Below, piece by piece: positions 14,899 through 23,002 of a DNA stretch of 24,562 nucleotides. Where the stretch lies: NCBI GenBank assembly GCA_023417785.1, contig JAEZEH010000135.1:1-24562 (forward strand), given 5' to 3'. The DNA comes from Bacteroidota bacterium (GTDB lineage: Bacteria; Bacteroidota; Bacteroidia; Cytophagales; Cyclobacteriaceae). Position 1 is the stretch's first letter; each line of letters starts with the position of its first letter. The notes below the pieces were generated by a model. It did no database searches. It was not told the origin of the DNA and saw only the letters and a list, made by a program, of their open reading frames with translations. The position numbers and the translations under genes were made by a program.

Positions 14899-16937
14899 AA
14901 CGGTTTCTGGTACTAGCGTTACTCCTGCCCATCCAGTTGATTGCGCAGGTAAATGACGAAGGAAGTCCGGACACATTCGTCGAAAATATCATTCCTTCTA
15001 CCGAAGATGAGACGGATAAATCTGAGATTGTTGAAAACTATTCCGAACTCTTTTTGCATGCGATCGATCTCAATTCCGTTAGTCGGGAACGATTACGTGT
15101 ACTGAATGTACTTACGGAGAAGCAGATTGAAAATCTGGTCCGCCATCGCGACGTAAACGGAAAGCTTATGTCGCTTTACGAGCTTCAAACGATAGATGGG
15201 TTCGATGCAAACACTATCAACCGATTAAAAGGAATGGTGGTTATCAATGATCCGTCTATGCAGATCAACAAAGACCTGATAAGACGTGTCCGATCAGATA
15301 GTGAAAACTATTTTTTGATGCGATATGATCAGACATTACAAAGAAAAAAGGGATTCACACCGACAGCCTCGGATAATCACCGTTTCGTTGGACCACCAGG
15401 GCGAATCGTGTGGCGGCTCAGGTCATTTCGCCCCGGCGATTTCAGTTTCGGTATAACCGGTGAAAAGGATCCGGGAGAACGGATAACGTGGAACGCATCT
15501 AAGAGACAATACGGCTTTGATCATATTGCCATTCACCTGCAGCTTCAGAATAAAGGAAAACTCAGAAACATGGTGGTGGGTGATTTTCAGGCGCAGTTCG
15601 GACAGGGGTTGATTTGGGGTGGTGGCATTGGCTTCGGAAAAGGTGCCGAGACCGTGGTGAATACCCGTCGCCCCAACGTTGGATTTCTGCCGTACACATC
15701 AGCTTACGAAGGTGGCAACCTGCGTGGCGTGGCATCCACCATTCAACTCACTTCCGGCCTTAGTATCAGCACGGCCATCTCACGAAACCGAAGAGATGCA
15801 TCCATTCAGGAGGATGGCGAAGAAGTATCTGTAACCTCTCTGCAATCTACCGGGCTTCACCGAAATGCATCAGAATTACAGAAGCGCAAAGTCATTGCTG
15901 AGACTATTTCCGGCGCGGTGTTACATTATGAACGAAATCAGCTTTCAGCAGGTCTCATTTTCCAGGATGTTAGATTTGAATCCCCCATTTTGCCCGCGGA
16001 ACGTGTTTATAATCACTATTCGTTCAAAGGCAACGTTAATCGGAATTCCGGATTCTTCCTGAACTACAGTCACAACAACTTCACCTTTTTCAATGAGGTT
16101 GCGTCGACCTGGAAATGTGGAATGGCATACTCTCACGGTGTATTGGTCAGCCTTTCGAACCGTTTTGATGTTTCTGTTGTCTTTCGAAAATTTGACAAAG
16201 ACTACCAATCATTTTATGCCAATGCTTTTGGTGAAAGCAGCAAACCGCAGAATGAAACCGGCTTCTATTGGGGCTTCCGTTACAAGCTTCCCAAACGGTT
16301 ACAGTACAGTGGATACCTTGACTTATTTCGATTTTCGGGGCTACGGTATCGCGTATATTCTCCTTCTACCGGTTACGAATGGCTTAGCCGACTGCATTGG
16401 CAGCCCTCAAAGACAACCGCAGCTTTCGTCCAGGTCAGGCATGAGAGCAAATCGCGCAACATATCACTGGCCGAATCAACGCTTTACAAATTGGGAAATT
16501 ACTCGAAAACGAATTTCTGGATCAACCTTGATTGTCAGCCCTCCCCGGGGCTACGGATGAAGACGCGTTTTCAGGGCAGTACATTCAGCATCGGCGGTAC
16601 AAAAACCAAGGGTTATGCGATGCTGCAGGATATCGCTTTCCGCAAGGGTAACGCAACGATAAACGCCCGGTATGCACTGTTTGATACCGATGATTTCGAT
16701 AACCGTCAATACGTTTTTGAGAATGATGTCTGGCTGTCATTCAGTATGCCTGCCTATTACGGAATCGGCGTCCGAAGGTATGTCATGATTCAATACAAGT
16801 TTAATAGAACATATACCGTCTGGCTGCGATACAGCAACACACGGTATCTGCAGCGGGAGAAAATCGGCAGCGGAGCTGATGAAATCGACGGTAATAGACA
16901 AAATGATATTAAATTCGAGCTGCGAATTAAATTTTGA
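14895..16937 (+). CDS. Helix-hairpin-helix domain fused to predicted outer-membrane barrel
   Basis: A 680-residue protein with signal peptide MKRFLVLALLLPIQLIAQ. After an acidic linker, residues 56-117 form a ComEA-like double helix-hairpin-helix region (IDLNSVSRERLRVLNVLTEK, then GKLMSLYELQTIDGFDANTI). From about 135 to the end it reads as alternating strands rich in Tyr, Phe and Gly, with a striking glycine-rich segment FGQGLIWGGGIGFGKGAET near 235, and a final strand FELRIKF ending in Phe, the outer-membrane insertion signal type. In ComEA, this hairpin fold binds double-stranded DNA during uptake; here it would sit in the periplasm. That a DNA ligand is bound is inference: such folds also bind proteins. 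Translationally coupled to the PorV-like gene. Function not established to my knowledge. Confidence 0.8.
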   Translation: MKRFLVLALLLPIQLIAQVNDEGSPDTFVENIIPSTEDETDKSEIVENYSELFLHAIDLNSVSRERLRVLNVLTEKQIENLVRHRDVNGKLMSLYELQTIDGFDANTINRLKGMVVINDPSMQINKDLIRRVRSDSENYFLMRYDQTLQRKKGFTPTASDNHRFVGPPGRIVWRLRSFRPGDFSFGITGEKDPGERITWNASKRQYGFDHIAIHLQLQNKGKLRNMVVGDFQAQFGQGLIWGGGIGFGKGAETVVNTRRPNVGFLPYTSAYEGGNLRGVASTIQLTSGLSISTAISRNRRDASIQEDGEEVSVTSLQSTGLHRNASELQKRKVIAETISGAVLHYERNQLSAGLIFQDVRFESPILPAERVYNHYSFKGNVNRNSGFFLNYSHNNFTFFNEVASTWKCGMAYSHGVLVSLSNRFDVSVVFRKFDKDYQSFYANAFGESSKPQNETGFYWGFRYKLPKRLQYSGYLDLFRFSGLRYRVYSPSTGYEWLSRLHWQPSKTTAAFVQVRHESKSRNISLAESTLYKLGNYSKTNFWINLDCQPSPGLRMKTRFQGSTFSIGGTKTKGYAMLQDIAFRKGNATINARYALFDTDDFDNRQYVFENDVWLSFSMPAYYGIGVRRYVMIQYKFNRTYTVWLRYSNTRYLQREKIGSGADEIDGNRQNDIKFELRIKF

Positions 16938-16983
16938 TTTCGCCACCATGCACGCCATTGATCAAATTACGCCGGAAGTATTG

Positions 16984-19614
16984 CTACTTATGTGTATAGG
17001 CGGAATCGCCTTTGTCCTGATCTTCCGGGCTATATTCCGGAAGAGGTAGCGGGCTTGTCCATGTACTTGTCCGCCCACCGCGGCCGACTGAGTTAAATGC
17101 ACGGACTTTGACGATACCCGCTGCGGGAATCGGATCAGTATAAACCGGGCTTTTAATCGTTGGCTCCCTGCCATCGGTTGTATATCGCATCGTAAGTCCC
17201 GGGAATTGAATATTTGCCCTTACCTCTCCACGATCGACCATCAATCCCGGTGCGGGAATCCGATAGTGATACCCGCCCTGGTAAAAGTCAAGTCGCGTAA
17301 GCTCGCGTTTACCCAGCACGTTAGCAAAATGTGACCATTCTTCCTGGAGCAATGCCCGGGTCTTCCGGGAGTCGCTCTGACCATCCCGGAATGGATCGCT
17401 GGCCCATGCGCGTTCAGCGAGCGCGAAAAGCCTTGGTAGCAACATATATTCTAACTCGCTTGAATTGGTTGCCGTCTCGGACCAGAGCAGCCCCTTGATG
17501 CCAACAATATTCTTTCGGCCATAATCCGTAAGCGACTCTTCACGCGCAGAACTATTTTCCACAAGTCTGATCGCTACGTCGGAGGTGGAAGTCATAACGC
17601 CACCGTGAGGTTGAAAACGGAAAGCCCTTTCCGTGTCCACAAAGGACCCGGCGGAAATTCCTGGTTCAGGAAACGTATTGTCATAAGGAAGATTGAATCC
17701 GAAATGAGCGTATGATGATAATACCACTTTGTAACCTGCATTCGCCATACGGAAAGGCAGATCAGTCAGGCCTTCTGCCGATGAAGCATTGTGCACGTCT
17801 ACAATCACATCGCGATGAGCAAATTCCGGATCAGGAAGAACAGCAGTCTCCGTGTTTCGATACCGGTCGCGCGTAGCGATTTCCTGCCATCCATATAGCG
17901 GCAGCCCTTTGGTCTTCAGTATGCGTTCGATCCGGCGGAAGAAGTAACGTTTCAAATCCCTGTGGTCACGAATCTCCGGATCTCCTTTTAATAAAGACAT
18001 TGCTGTTGGTGACCCGGCCCACGCATCGGATGGAATATCATTCCCACCGACGTGAATAAGCGACAGCGGTACTTCGGCATCCTTATATAAATCAATTACT
18101 TCATCAATTACGTTTTCGATAAATCTGTACGTAGACGGCAATCCGGGATCCATTATGTTATCGGTCCAGCCATGCTGTGTAGCGTAAACCGACTGATCTT
18201 CCGGATCGCGCAAAAGAAACTCAGATGCTTCAGTTTTCTTGCCTTCTTCCATAAGGCGGTGATATCGGGAATTCATTGAGACGATGGCTGCTCGCGCATG
18301 TCCGGGCGTTTCGATTTCAGGGATGACAGTTATGTGATTCAACTTCGCATAACGAAGTATGTCGATGAAGTCCTGACGAGAATAATATCCGTTTCCAGCC
18401 ATAGCATTCCATCCGGGCCCTGAACCAAAGGCGGGTTGCAGGAATCTGGCTCCGTCAAGGTTGTGCCCCCGCCTGGCACCTATCTCTGTTAATTCAGGAA
18501 GTCCGGATATTTCCAACCGCCAGCCTTCATCATCGCTGAGATGCAGGTGCAGCACATTCAGCTTATATAACGCCATCAGGTCAATCACCTTAATTACCTG
18601 CTGTTTCGAATGAAAGTTTCTCGCCACATCCAGAAGCAGCGCCCTGTGGTCGAAGCGGGGTCCATCGATTACTTCTACGGATGGAACTGCGATGAACCGT
18701 TGAATGGATTTCAAGGTAGTGGGAACGATAAGCGTTTTCAAAGACTGTATTCCGTAAAAAACTCCGGCTGCTGAAGAAGACTTGATTTCAATTCGAGCCG
18801 GATTGACACTCAACGTATAAGCCTCAGATCGTGTATTGCCCTTCTTCAACGCGATTCTGTTTCTCTCGTCACCCGACCCAGGGTTAAGTGCCGGCAATTT
18901 TCCAATCATGAAATACAACTCTTCGGCGAGGTACTGACCTACTTCTTCAAATTCGGGATCCGTCTCAATCCATGTTGACTCGGTTATCATAAAAAAACCC
19001 GAGCGTTCCTCATAGGCAAACGGTGTTGGGAAGATCTTTACAATAGCCTCTTCACCAATATCAAGAACCATTTCATTCTCACGAAAAGTACGCTCGTTCT
19101 GATCAATGAATGTACTTTTGTCAGTTGAAGATGCATCTGGCAACGGAAACTGCGCGGGTGGAACGATCAAGATATCTTCGACGGTAATTCCGACATCAGG
19201 CTTGTCATCCCATACCCAATAGAAACCTTTCGGGGCGTCAGTGAGATTGAGATTGAATCCGCTCATTGCCCATTCAATGCGAACAGACTCCCCTCCGGAT
19301 ATGGGTATAAAATCTCGTTCCGGAGTTATCCGATAAAGGTCCCCATTTATATGGTCAAGGGATAGGTTGCCCTTTGCTATCGCCTTAATCTGGCGTGGAC
19401 AATTAAAATATAGGGACCAATCTTTCGATGGCAATGGCTTCCGGGAATGATTAGTGATTGTAAGACTTGCGTGAAAACCTTCGCGTTCTTTCAATGGGGT
19501 TTCTATAACCTGCCATCTAAGACTTATCTTCTTAACGGGTGTATTCTGCGACCAGGAGCACAGTGGCATGCAAACAAAGAGGAGTAAAAGCGGTATATAT
19601 CTGATCGTTTTCAT
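16984..19614 (-). CDS. GH20 beta-N-acetylhexosaminidase-like protein, altered active site
   Basis: An 876-residue exported chitobiase-type protein. Signal peptide at 1-22 (MKTIRYIPLLLLFVCMPLCS), a CHB_HEX-type carbohydrate-binding domain at about 28-160, a GH20b domain at about 190-315, the GH20 barrel at about 320-745 and an Ig-like chitobiase C-terminal domain at about 785-860 (MRYTTDGREPTIKSPVY). The barrel keeps LLLDVARNFHSK, HLHLSDDEGWRLEI, IPEIETPGHARA, YGWQEIA, GLLWSET and LLPRLFALAERAW. The catalytic pair, normally HxGGDE, reads HVGGND: Asn525-Asp526 at 18037-18042. Both the Asp that holds the substrate acetamido group and the Glu acid/base are changed, so normal hexosaminidase activity is doubtful. 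The gene is convergent with the barrel protein and followed by no obvious terminator. Confidence 0.93.
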   Translation of the reverse strand: MKTIRYIPLLLLFVCMPLCSWSQNTPVKKISLRWQVIETPLKEREGFHASLTITNHSRKPLPSKDWSLYFNCPRQIKAIAKGNLSLDHINGDLYRITPERDFIPISGGESVRIEWAMSGFNLNLTDAPKGFYWVWDDKPDVGITVEDILIVPPAQFPLPDASSTDKSTFIDQNERTFRENEMVLDIGEEAIVKIFPTPFAYEERSGFFMITESTWIETDPEFEEVGQYLAEELYFMIGKLPALNPGSGDERNRIALKKGNTRSEAYTLSVNPARIEIKSSSAAGVFYGIQSLKTLIVPTTLKSIQRFIAVPSVEVIDGPRFDHRALLLDVARNFHSKQQVIKVIDLMALYKLNVLHLHLSDDEGWRLEISGLPELTEIGARRGHNLDGARFLQPAFGSGPGWNAMAGNGYYSRQDFIDILRYAKLNHITVIPEIETPGHARAAIVSMNSRYHRLMEEGKKTEASEFLLRDPEDQSVYATQHGWTDNIMDPGLPSTYRFIENVIDEVIDLYKDAEVPLSLIHVGGNDIPSDAWAGSPTAMSLLKGDPEIRDHRDLKRYFFRRIERILKTKGLPLYGWQEIATRDRYRNTETAVLPDPEFAHRDVIVDVHNASSAEGLTDLPFRMANAGYKVVLSSYAHFGFNLPYDNTFPEPGISAGSFVDTERAFRFQPHGGVMTSTSDVAIRLVENSSAREESLTDYGRKNIVGIKGLLWSETATNSSELEYMLLPRLFALAERAWASDPFRDGQSDSRKTRALLQEEWSHFANVLGKRELTRLDFYQGGYHYRIPAPGLMVDRGEVRANIQFPGLTMRYTTDGREPTIKSPVYTDPIPAAGIVKVRAFNSVGRGGRTSTWTSPLPLPEYSPEDQDKGDSAYTHK

Positions 19615-19938
19615 GGAAGAACACCTGTAGGTTTACGTCGCTCACAACATCGCCTTCACTCTGATAACCAGATACAAAATTCAATACCAGGCCGCCAGAT
19701 TTTTCAGCTGTAGAAAGTTGAACCCTAACGACGGAGTTTACCGTCCGGCTATTACCCTCTTTCTCCTGAAAGTCGCACTGTCTTATAATTGAAACTACTG
19801 TTGGTTAAATCCAGATAATTATATATATCTTTATAAGGTTAATTGACAAATCTTTTCATGGCCCTCCTATAATGCATTGAGTAGTCACGATAAGTTTATC
19901 AGTTATATTAATTAATTCAATCTTTACTAGTAGTACAA
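19615..19938. other. 324-bp divergent intergenic region
   Basis: Separates the GH20-like gene (minus) from the RRM gene (plus). No convincing coding frame. It becomes very AT-rich toward the RRM side, with an alternating AT run near 19814-19835, and contains a sigma70-like pair at 19843-19873. The part nearest the GH20 start shows no promoter I can defend. Confidence 0.6.
19843..19873 (+). promoter_or_regulatory. Sigma70-like promoter of the RRM gene
   Basis: TTGACA (19843-19848) and TATAAT (19868-19873), both exact matches to the enterobacterial boxes, separated by 19 bp. This is unlike the TAnnTTTG elements elsewhere in the window. A start near 19880 gives a leader of about 60 bases, AT-rich, before the ATG at 19939. 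Confidence 0.45.
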
Positions 19939-20229
19939 ATGAACATTTACGTTGCCAACATCCCTTTTAAGGCATCCGAACAGGAATTGAAGGGATTATT
20001 CGAAGAGTATGGCGAAGTTTCTTCTGCCAAAATTATTATGGACAAAGTTACCCAGCGCAGCCGCGGTTTCGGTTTTATTGAAATGGCGGATGATGCAGCA
20101 GCACGTCAGGCGATCAACAGCCTGAACGGTTTCAATTTTCTTGGCAAGACCCTGGTGGTGAACGAAGCCAAACCCAAGACTGATTCGCCTCGGTCTGGCG
20201 GCGGGTTCAGCCGCAGAAGCGATTATTAA
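19939..20229 (+). CDS. RRM-domain RNA-binding protein
   Basis: A 96-residue cytoplasmic protein made of one RNA recognition motif. RNP2 is IYVANI at residues 3-8 and RNP1 is RGFGFIEM at 42-49, both with the aromatic residues that stack on RNA bases. A short tail rich in Gly, Ser and Arg (SPRSGGGFSRRSDY) follows, as in the glycine-rich RNA-binding proteins of cyanobacteria and Bacteroidota. Such proteins are often abundant and linked to cold or stress. A strong terminator 25 bp after the stop makes this a single-gene transcript. Confidence 0.93.
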   Translation: MNIYVANIPFKASEQELKGLFEEYGEVSSAKIIMDKVTQRSRGFGFIEMADDAAARQAINSLNGFNFLGKTLVVNEAKPKTDSPRSGGGFSRRSDY

Positions 20230-20253
20230 GAAGACCAGATAATATTCCGGAAC

Positions 20254-20282
20254 AAGACTGTCCCAAAAGGCAGTCTTTTTTT
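20254..20282 (+). terminator. Intrinsic terminator of the RRM gene
   Basis: AAGACTG (20254-20260) pairs with CAGTCTT (20271-20277), with a G-T and a C-G pair possible further in, followed by a run of T to 20282. A classic rho-independent terminator. Confidence 0.85.
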
Positions 20283-20306
20283 GTCTCCTGTCCAGTACAC
20301 GCCACC

Positions 20307-20338
20307 TTGACGAATTCGTTTTTTTTTCGTAAACTTTG
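20307..20338 (+). promoter_or_regulatory. Promoter-like element of an orphan unit
   Basis: TTGAC at 20307-20311 and AAACTTTG at 20331-20338; 21 bp separate the TTG from the -7 box, which has one mismatch to TAnnTTTG. It lies after the RRM terminator and before a second strong terminator at 20413, so its transcript would be about 100 bases with no gene in it unless the terminator is read through into gluconokinase. Confidence 0.4.
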
Positions 20339-20412
20339 TATGTTGAATCGATATCTTTCACGCAAAATATCAAATAGCGGAAAAACACTATTACTTAACT
20401 TAACCTAAACCG

Positions 20413-20445
20413 AGGGCGTTCCGATCACCGGAATGCCCTTTTTTT
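20413..20445 (+). terminator. Intrinsic terminator upstream of gluconokinase
   Basis: AGGGCGTTCCG (20413-20423) pairs with CGGAATGCCCT (20429-20439) over 11 positions with one G-T wobble, a 5-base loop, and a T-run to 20445. It ends 35 bases before the gluconokinase ATG. It is a second terminator beyond the one that already closes the RRM gene, so it belongs either to a short RNA or to a leader attenuator. Confidence 0.85.
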
Positions 20446-20480
20446 GTTTTTTCAACTTATCTTTCCGCTTTGGCCCATTC

Positions 20481-22010
20481 ATGATCTTAATTGGAATAGA
20501 TATCGGTACAGGTAGTACCAAAGCAGTGGCGATTGATTCCACCGGTACGGTGCTTGACTCATCCCAAATACATTACTCTACCATAAGCGGCGAAGGTGGG
20601 ATCTCCGAACAAGACCCGGAACTCGTCTGGAATGCGTTTATCCAAAGCGTAGCAACTTTGGTCAGGCAACTCAGTGCACCCCCCGCAGCCATTTCCCTGA
20701 GCAGCGCCATGCATAGCTTAATACCGGTGTCTAACGAAGGAATTCCATTGTCCAACATGATGACATGGGCGGATGGTCGCAGTGCGACGGTAGCCACCAG
20801 GTTACGAAATGCCAAGGTCGGCAAAGCACTTTATGAAGAAACGGGAACACCGCTTCACGCGATGTCGCCGCTTTGCAAAATCATTTGGTTAAGGGAAAAC
20901 CATCATGCCATATTTGAAGGCGCAGCAAAGTTCGTATCTATTAAGGAATACATCTGGTACAAACTTTTTGGCGTCTGGGAAGTTGATTATTCAATAGCAT
21001 CAGCCACCGGACTGTTCAATATACACACACTTATCTGGCATGAACAGGCCCTTGCAGAGGCTGGTATTTCAGAATCCAGGTTATCCCATCCCGTTAATAC
21101 AACAACCTTTCGCAACGACATAAATAAATCGGTCGCTAACCGAATGCGTGTTTCACAAAAAATGCAGGTAATGATCGGGGCAAGTGACGGATGCCATGCC
21201 AACGTTGGATCTTTTGCTACCGAACCGGGTATAGCAGCCCTGACTATCGGAACCAGTGGCGCGATCCGGGTTACGCGCGAGACACCTGCAGTTAACTGGG
21301 AACATATGACCTTCAATTACAGGCTCACCGACAAATACTTCGTATCAGGCGGACCCATTAACAACGGTGGCGTGGCGTTAAAATGGTATGCACAAAACTT
21401 GTTGAAGCGTCCTCTTGAGTCGATGACAGCATATGCGGAACTGCTCAGTGCGCTGTCTAATGTTCCTGCAGGATCTGACGGCCTGTTCTTTTTGCCATAC
21501 ATTCTGGGTGAGCGCGCTCCCATCTGGAACAGCAGCGCATGCGGTGTATTTTTCGGTATTACAGCCCAACATCAACAAGAACACTTTACAAAAGCCGTGA
21601 TCGAGGGTATACTATTCTCGCTGTATCAGATCATGAAAGGAATCGAAGCGGATGGGGTGAAAATAAAACAAATTCACGTGAGCGGAGGATTTGTGAATTC
21701 ACGTGAATGGGTTCAACTCCTGGCGACAATCTTTGGAAAGAAAGTGGTGCTCGTCAATCACGACGACGCATCCGCTATTGGAGCCGCATTCCTTGCATTC
21801 GACGCCATGGGGATTGAGGGTGATTATAATAAATTCGCCGAACAGGAAAGCGTTTCATTCGAACCAGATCTCAACGTCCACCAACTTTACACGACGAAAT
21901 ATTTTCCTATATATGAACACCTGTACCGTTCACTGACAGTTGATATGCAGATCCTTCATGATATGAAAACCGACAAGCAAATTTCAACAGAATCAAATTT
22001 AATAAATTAA
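20481..22010 (+). CDS. gntK: Gluconokinase, FGGY family
   Basis: Phosphorylates gluconate to 6-phosphogluconate with ATP; 509 residues. The first FGGY domain starts with the phosphate loop GIDIGTGSTKAVAID. The catalytic Asp is Asp236 in GASDGCHANVGS, followed by LTIGTSGAIRVT. The ATP-side domain has FLPYILGERAPIW and IHVSGGFVNSREWVQLLA. FGGY kinases for xylulose or glycerol look similar; the choice of gluconate rests on the sequence style and on gnd, the enzyme for its product, starting 4 bp after its stop. I use the ATG at 20481 (MILIGIDIG); an in-frame start at 20433 would lie inside the terminator. Confidence 0.88.
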   Translation: MILIGIDIGTGSTKAVAIDSTGTVLDSSQIHYSTISGEGGISEQDPELVWNAFIQSVATLVRQLSAPPAAISLSSAMHSLIPVSNEGIPLSNMMTWADGRSATVATRLRNAKVGKALYEETGTPLHAMSPLCKIIWLRENHHAIFEGAAKFVSIKEYIWYKLFGVWEVDYSIASATGLFNIHTLIWHEQALAEAGISESRLSHPVNTTTFRNDINKSVANRMRVSQKMQVMIGASDGCHANVGSFATEPGIAALTIGTSGAIRVTRETPAVNWEHMTFNYRLTDKYFVSGGPINNGGVALKWYAQNLLKRPLESMTAYAELLSALSNVPAGSDGLFFLPYILGERAPIWNSSACGVFFGITAQHQQEHFTKAVIEGILFSLYQIMKGIEADGVKIKQIHVSGGFVNSREWVQLLATIFGKKVVLVNHDDASAIGAAFLAFDAMGIEGDYNKFAEQESVSFEPDLNVHQLYTTKYFPIYEHLYRSLTVDMQILHDMKTDKQISTESNLIN

Positions 22011-22014
22011 AGCT

Positions 22015-22911
22015 ATGCAGATAGGATTAATTGGTCTTGGCAAAATGGGTTTCAATCTGGCCCGAAATATTAAGAATAAAGGGCACGAAGTCATTGCTTA
22101 TGATATCAATGAAGCCGCCTTGCGTGGAATAGAAACGTATGGAGTTAAACCGGTATCATCCGTTAAGGAACTAGCGGAAAGCCTCTCTGCTAAACGCGTG
22201 ATCTGGCTTATGATCCCGGCCGGCGAACTGGTCGACATGACTATAGGAAACCTTAAACCCTATCTAAGCGTTGGCGACATTATCATCGACGGAGGAAACT
22301 CCAATTTTCATGACTCGGTACGAAGGGCTCGTGAACTGGAAGCACTCCAGATCAATTTCATGGATTGCGGTACAAGCGGAGGTATTGATGGCGCACTCAA
22401 CGGCGTTTGCGCAATGATTGGTGGTAACCGGTTTGCATTCGATCATTGTGAACCTCTATTTAAGGACATTGCTGTGCCTGATGGTTATCTGTACTGCGGC
22501 GCCAGCGGCTCGGGCCACTTTGTTAAAATGATTCACAACGGCATAGAATACGGCATGATGCAGGCGATAGCCGAAGGATTCGAGGTGATGCAAAAGAGCG
22601 AGTATAATCTACCACTGGAAAAAGTTGCCAAAGTTTGGAACCATGGTTCCGTGGTTCGGAGCTGGTTGATGGAACTGACAGAAAATGCACTGCGCAAAGA
22701 CCCTGGACTTCAATCCATCAAGGGAGTAATGCACTCATCCGGTGAAGGAAAGTGGACCCTAGACCATGCGCTAGAAAAACAGATAGCCACTCCGGTAATT
22801 GCCCTCTCCCTTCTGATGCGATATCGCTCACACGAAAGCGATACGTTTTCCGGAAAAGTTGTAGCCGCTCTCCGAAATGAATTCGGAGGACACGCGGTTG
22901 AAAAGAAGTGA
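22015..22911 (+). CDS. gnd: 6-phosphogluconate dehydrogenase, decarboxylating, short NAD-type
   Basis: Oxidises and decarboxylates 6-phosphogluconate to ribulose 5-phosphate. At 298 residues it is the short GndA-like form, not the 470-residue enzyme. N-terminal Rossmann motif GLIGLGKMGFNLA; the second strand ends AYDIN with Asp30, an acidic residue that favours NAD over NADP. Substrate motifs: IIDGGNSNFHDSVRRA, MDCGTSGGIDGALNG and FVKMIHNGIEYGMMQ with the catalytic Lys and the conserved HNGIEYG. It follows gluconokinase by 4 bp, so the two probably form one unit for gluconate use. No gluconate transporter or regulator is present in the window. Confidence 0.95.
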   Translation: MQIGLIGLGKMGFNLARNIKNKGHEVIAYDINEAALRGIETYGVKPVSSVKELAESLSAKRVIWLMIPAGELVDMTIGNLKPYLSVGDIIIDGGNSNFHDSVRRARELEALQINFMDCGTSGGIDGALNGVCAMIGGNRFAFDHCEPLFKDIAVPDGYLYCGASGSGHFVKMIHNGIEYGMMQAIAEGFEVMQKSEYNLPLEKVAKVWNHGSVVRSWLMELTENALRKDPGLQSIKGVMHSSGEGKWTLDHALEKQIATPVIALSLLMRYRSHESDTFSGKVVAALRNEFGGHAVEKK

Positions 22912-22913
22912 TC

Positions 22914-22995
22914 TCGGATTTCAGATTTCGGATTAATTTCGGATTTCAGATTACGGCGAGGTAATACAGAACTATGATTGCGTCAGAAATCTGAA
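22914..22995. repeat. Repeat-rich junction between convergent genes
   Basis: TCGGATTTCAGATT occurs twice, at 22914-22927 and 22939-22952, a 25-bp period. TTCAGATTTC (22920-22929) has its reverse complement GAAATCTGAA at 22986-22995, so a long-loop hairpin is possible. The same 10-base core forms the palindrome at 4835-4864. Located between gnd and the convergent phosphoesterase; may act as a terminator or be a small dispersed repeat. Confidence 0.6.
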
Positions 22996-23002
22996 TCGTG
23001 GA

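Noticed and set aside
17021..17044. 8-bp hairpin TCTTCCGG/CCGGAAGA near the convergent HhH-barrel and GH20 ends.
   Set aside because: Lies inside the GH20 coding sequence and has no T-run on either strand, so I did not call it a terminator.
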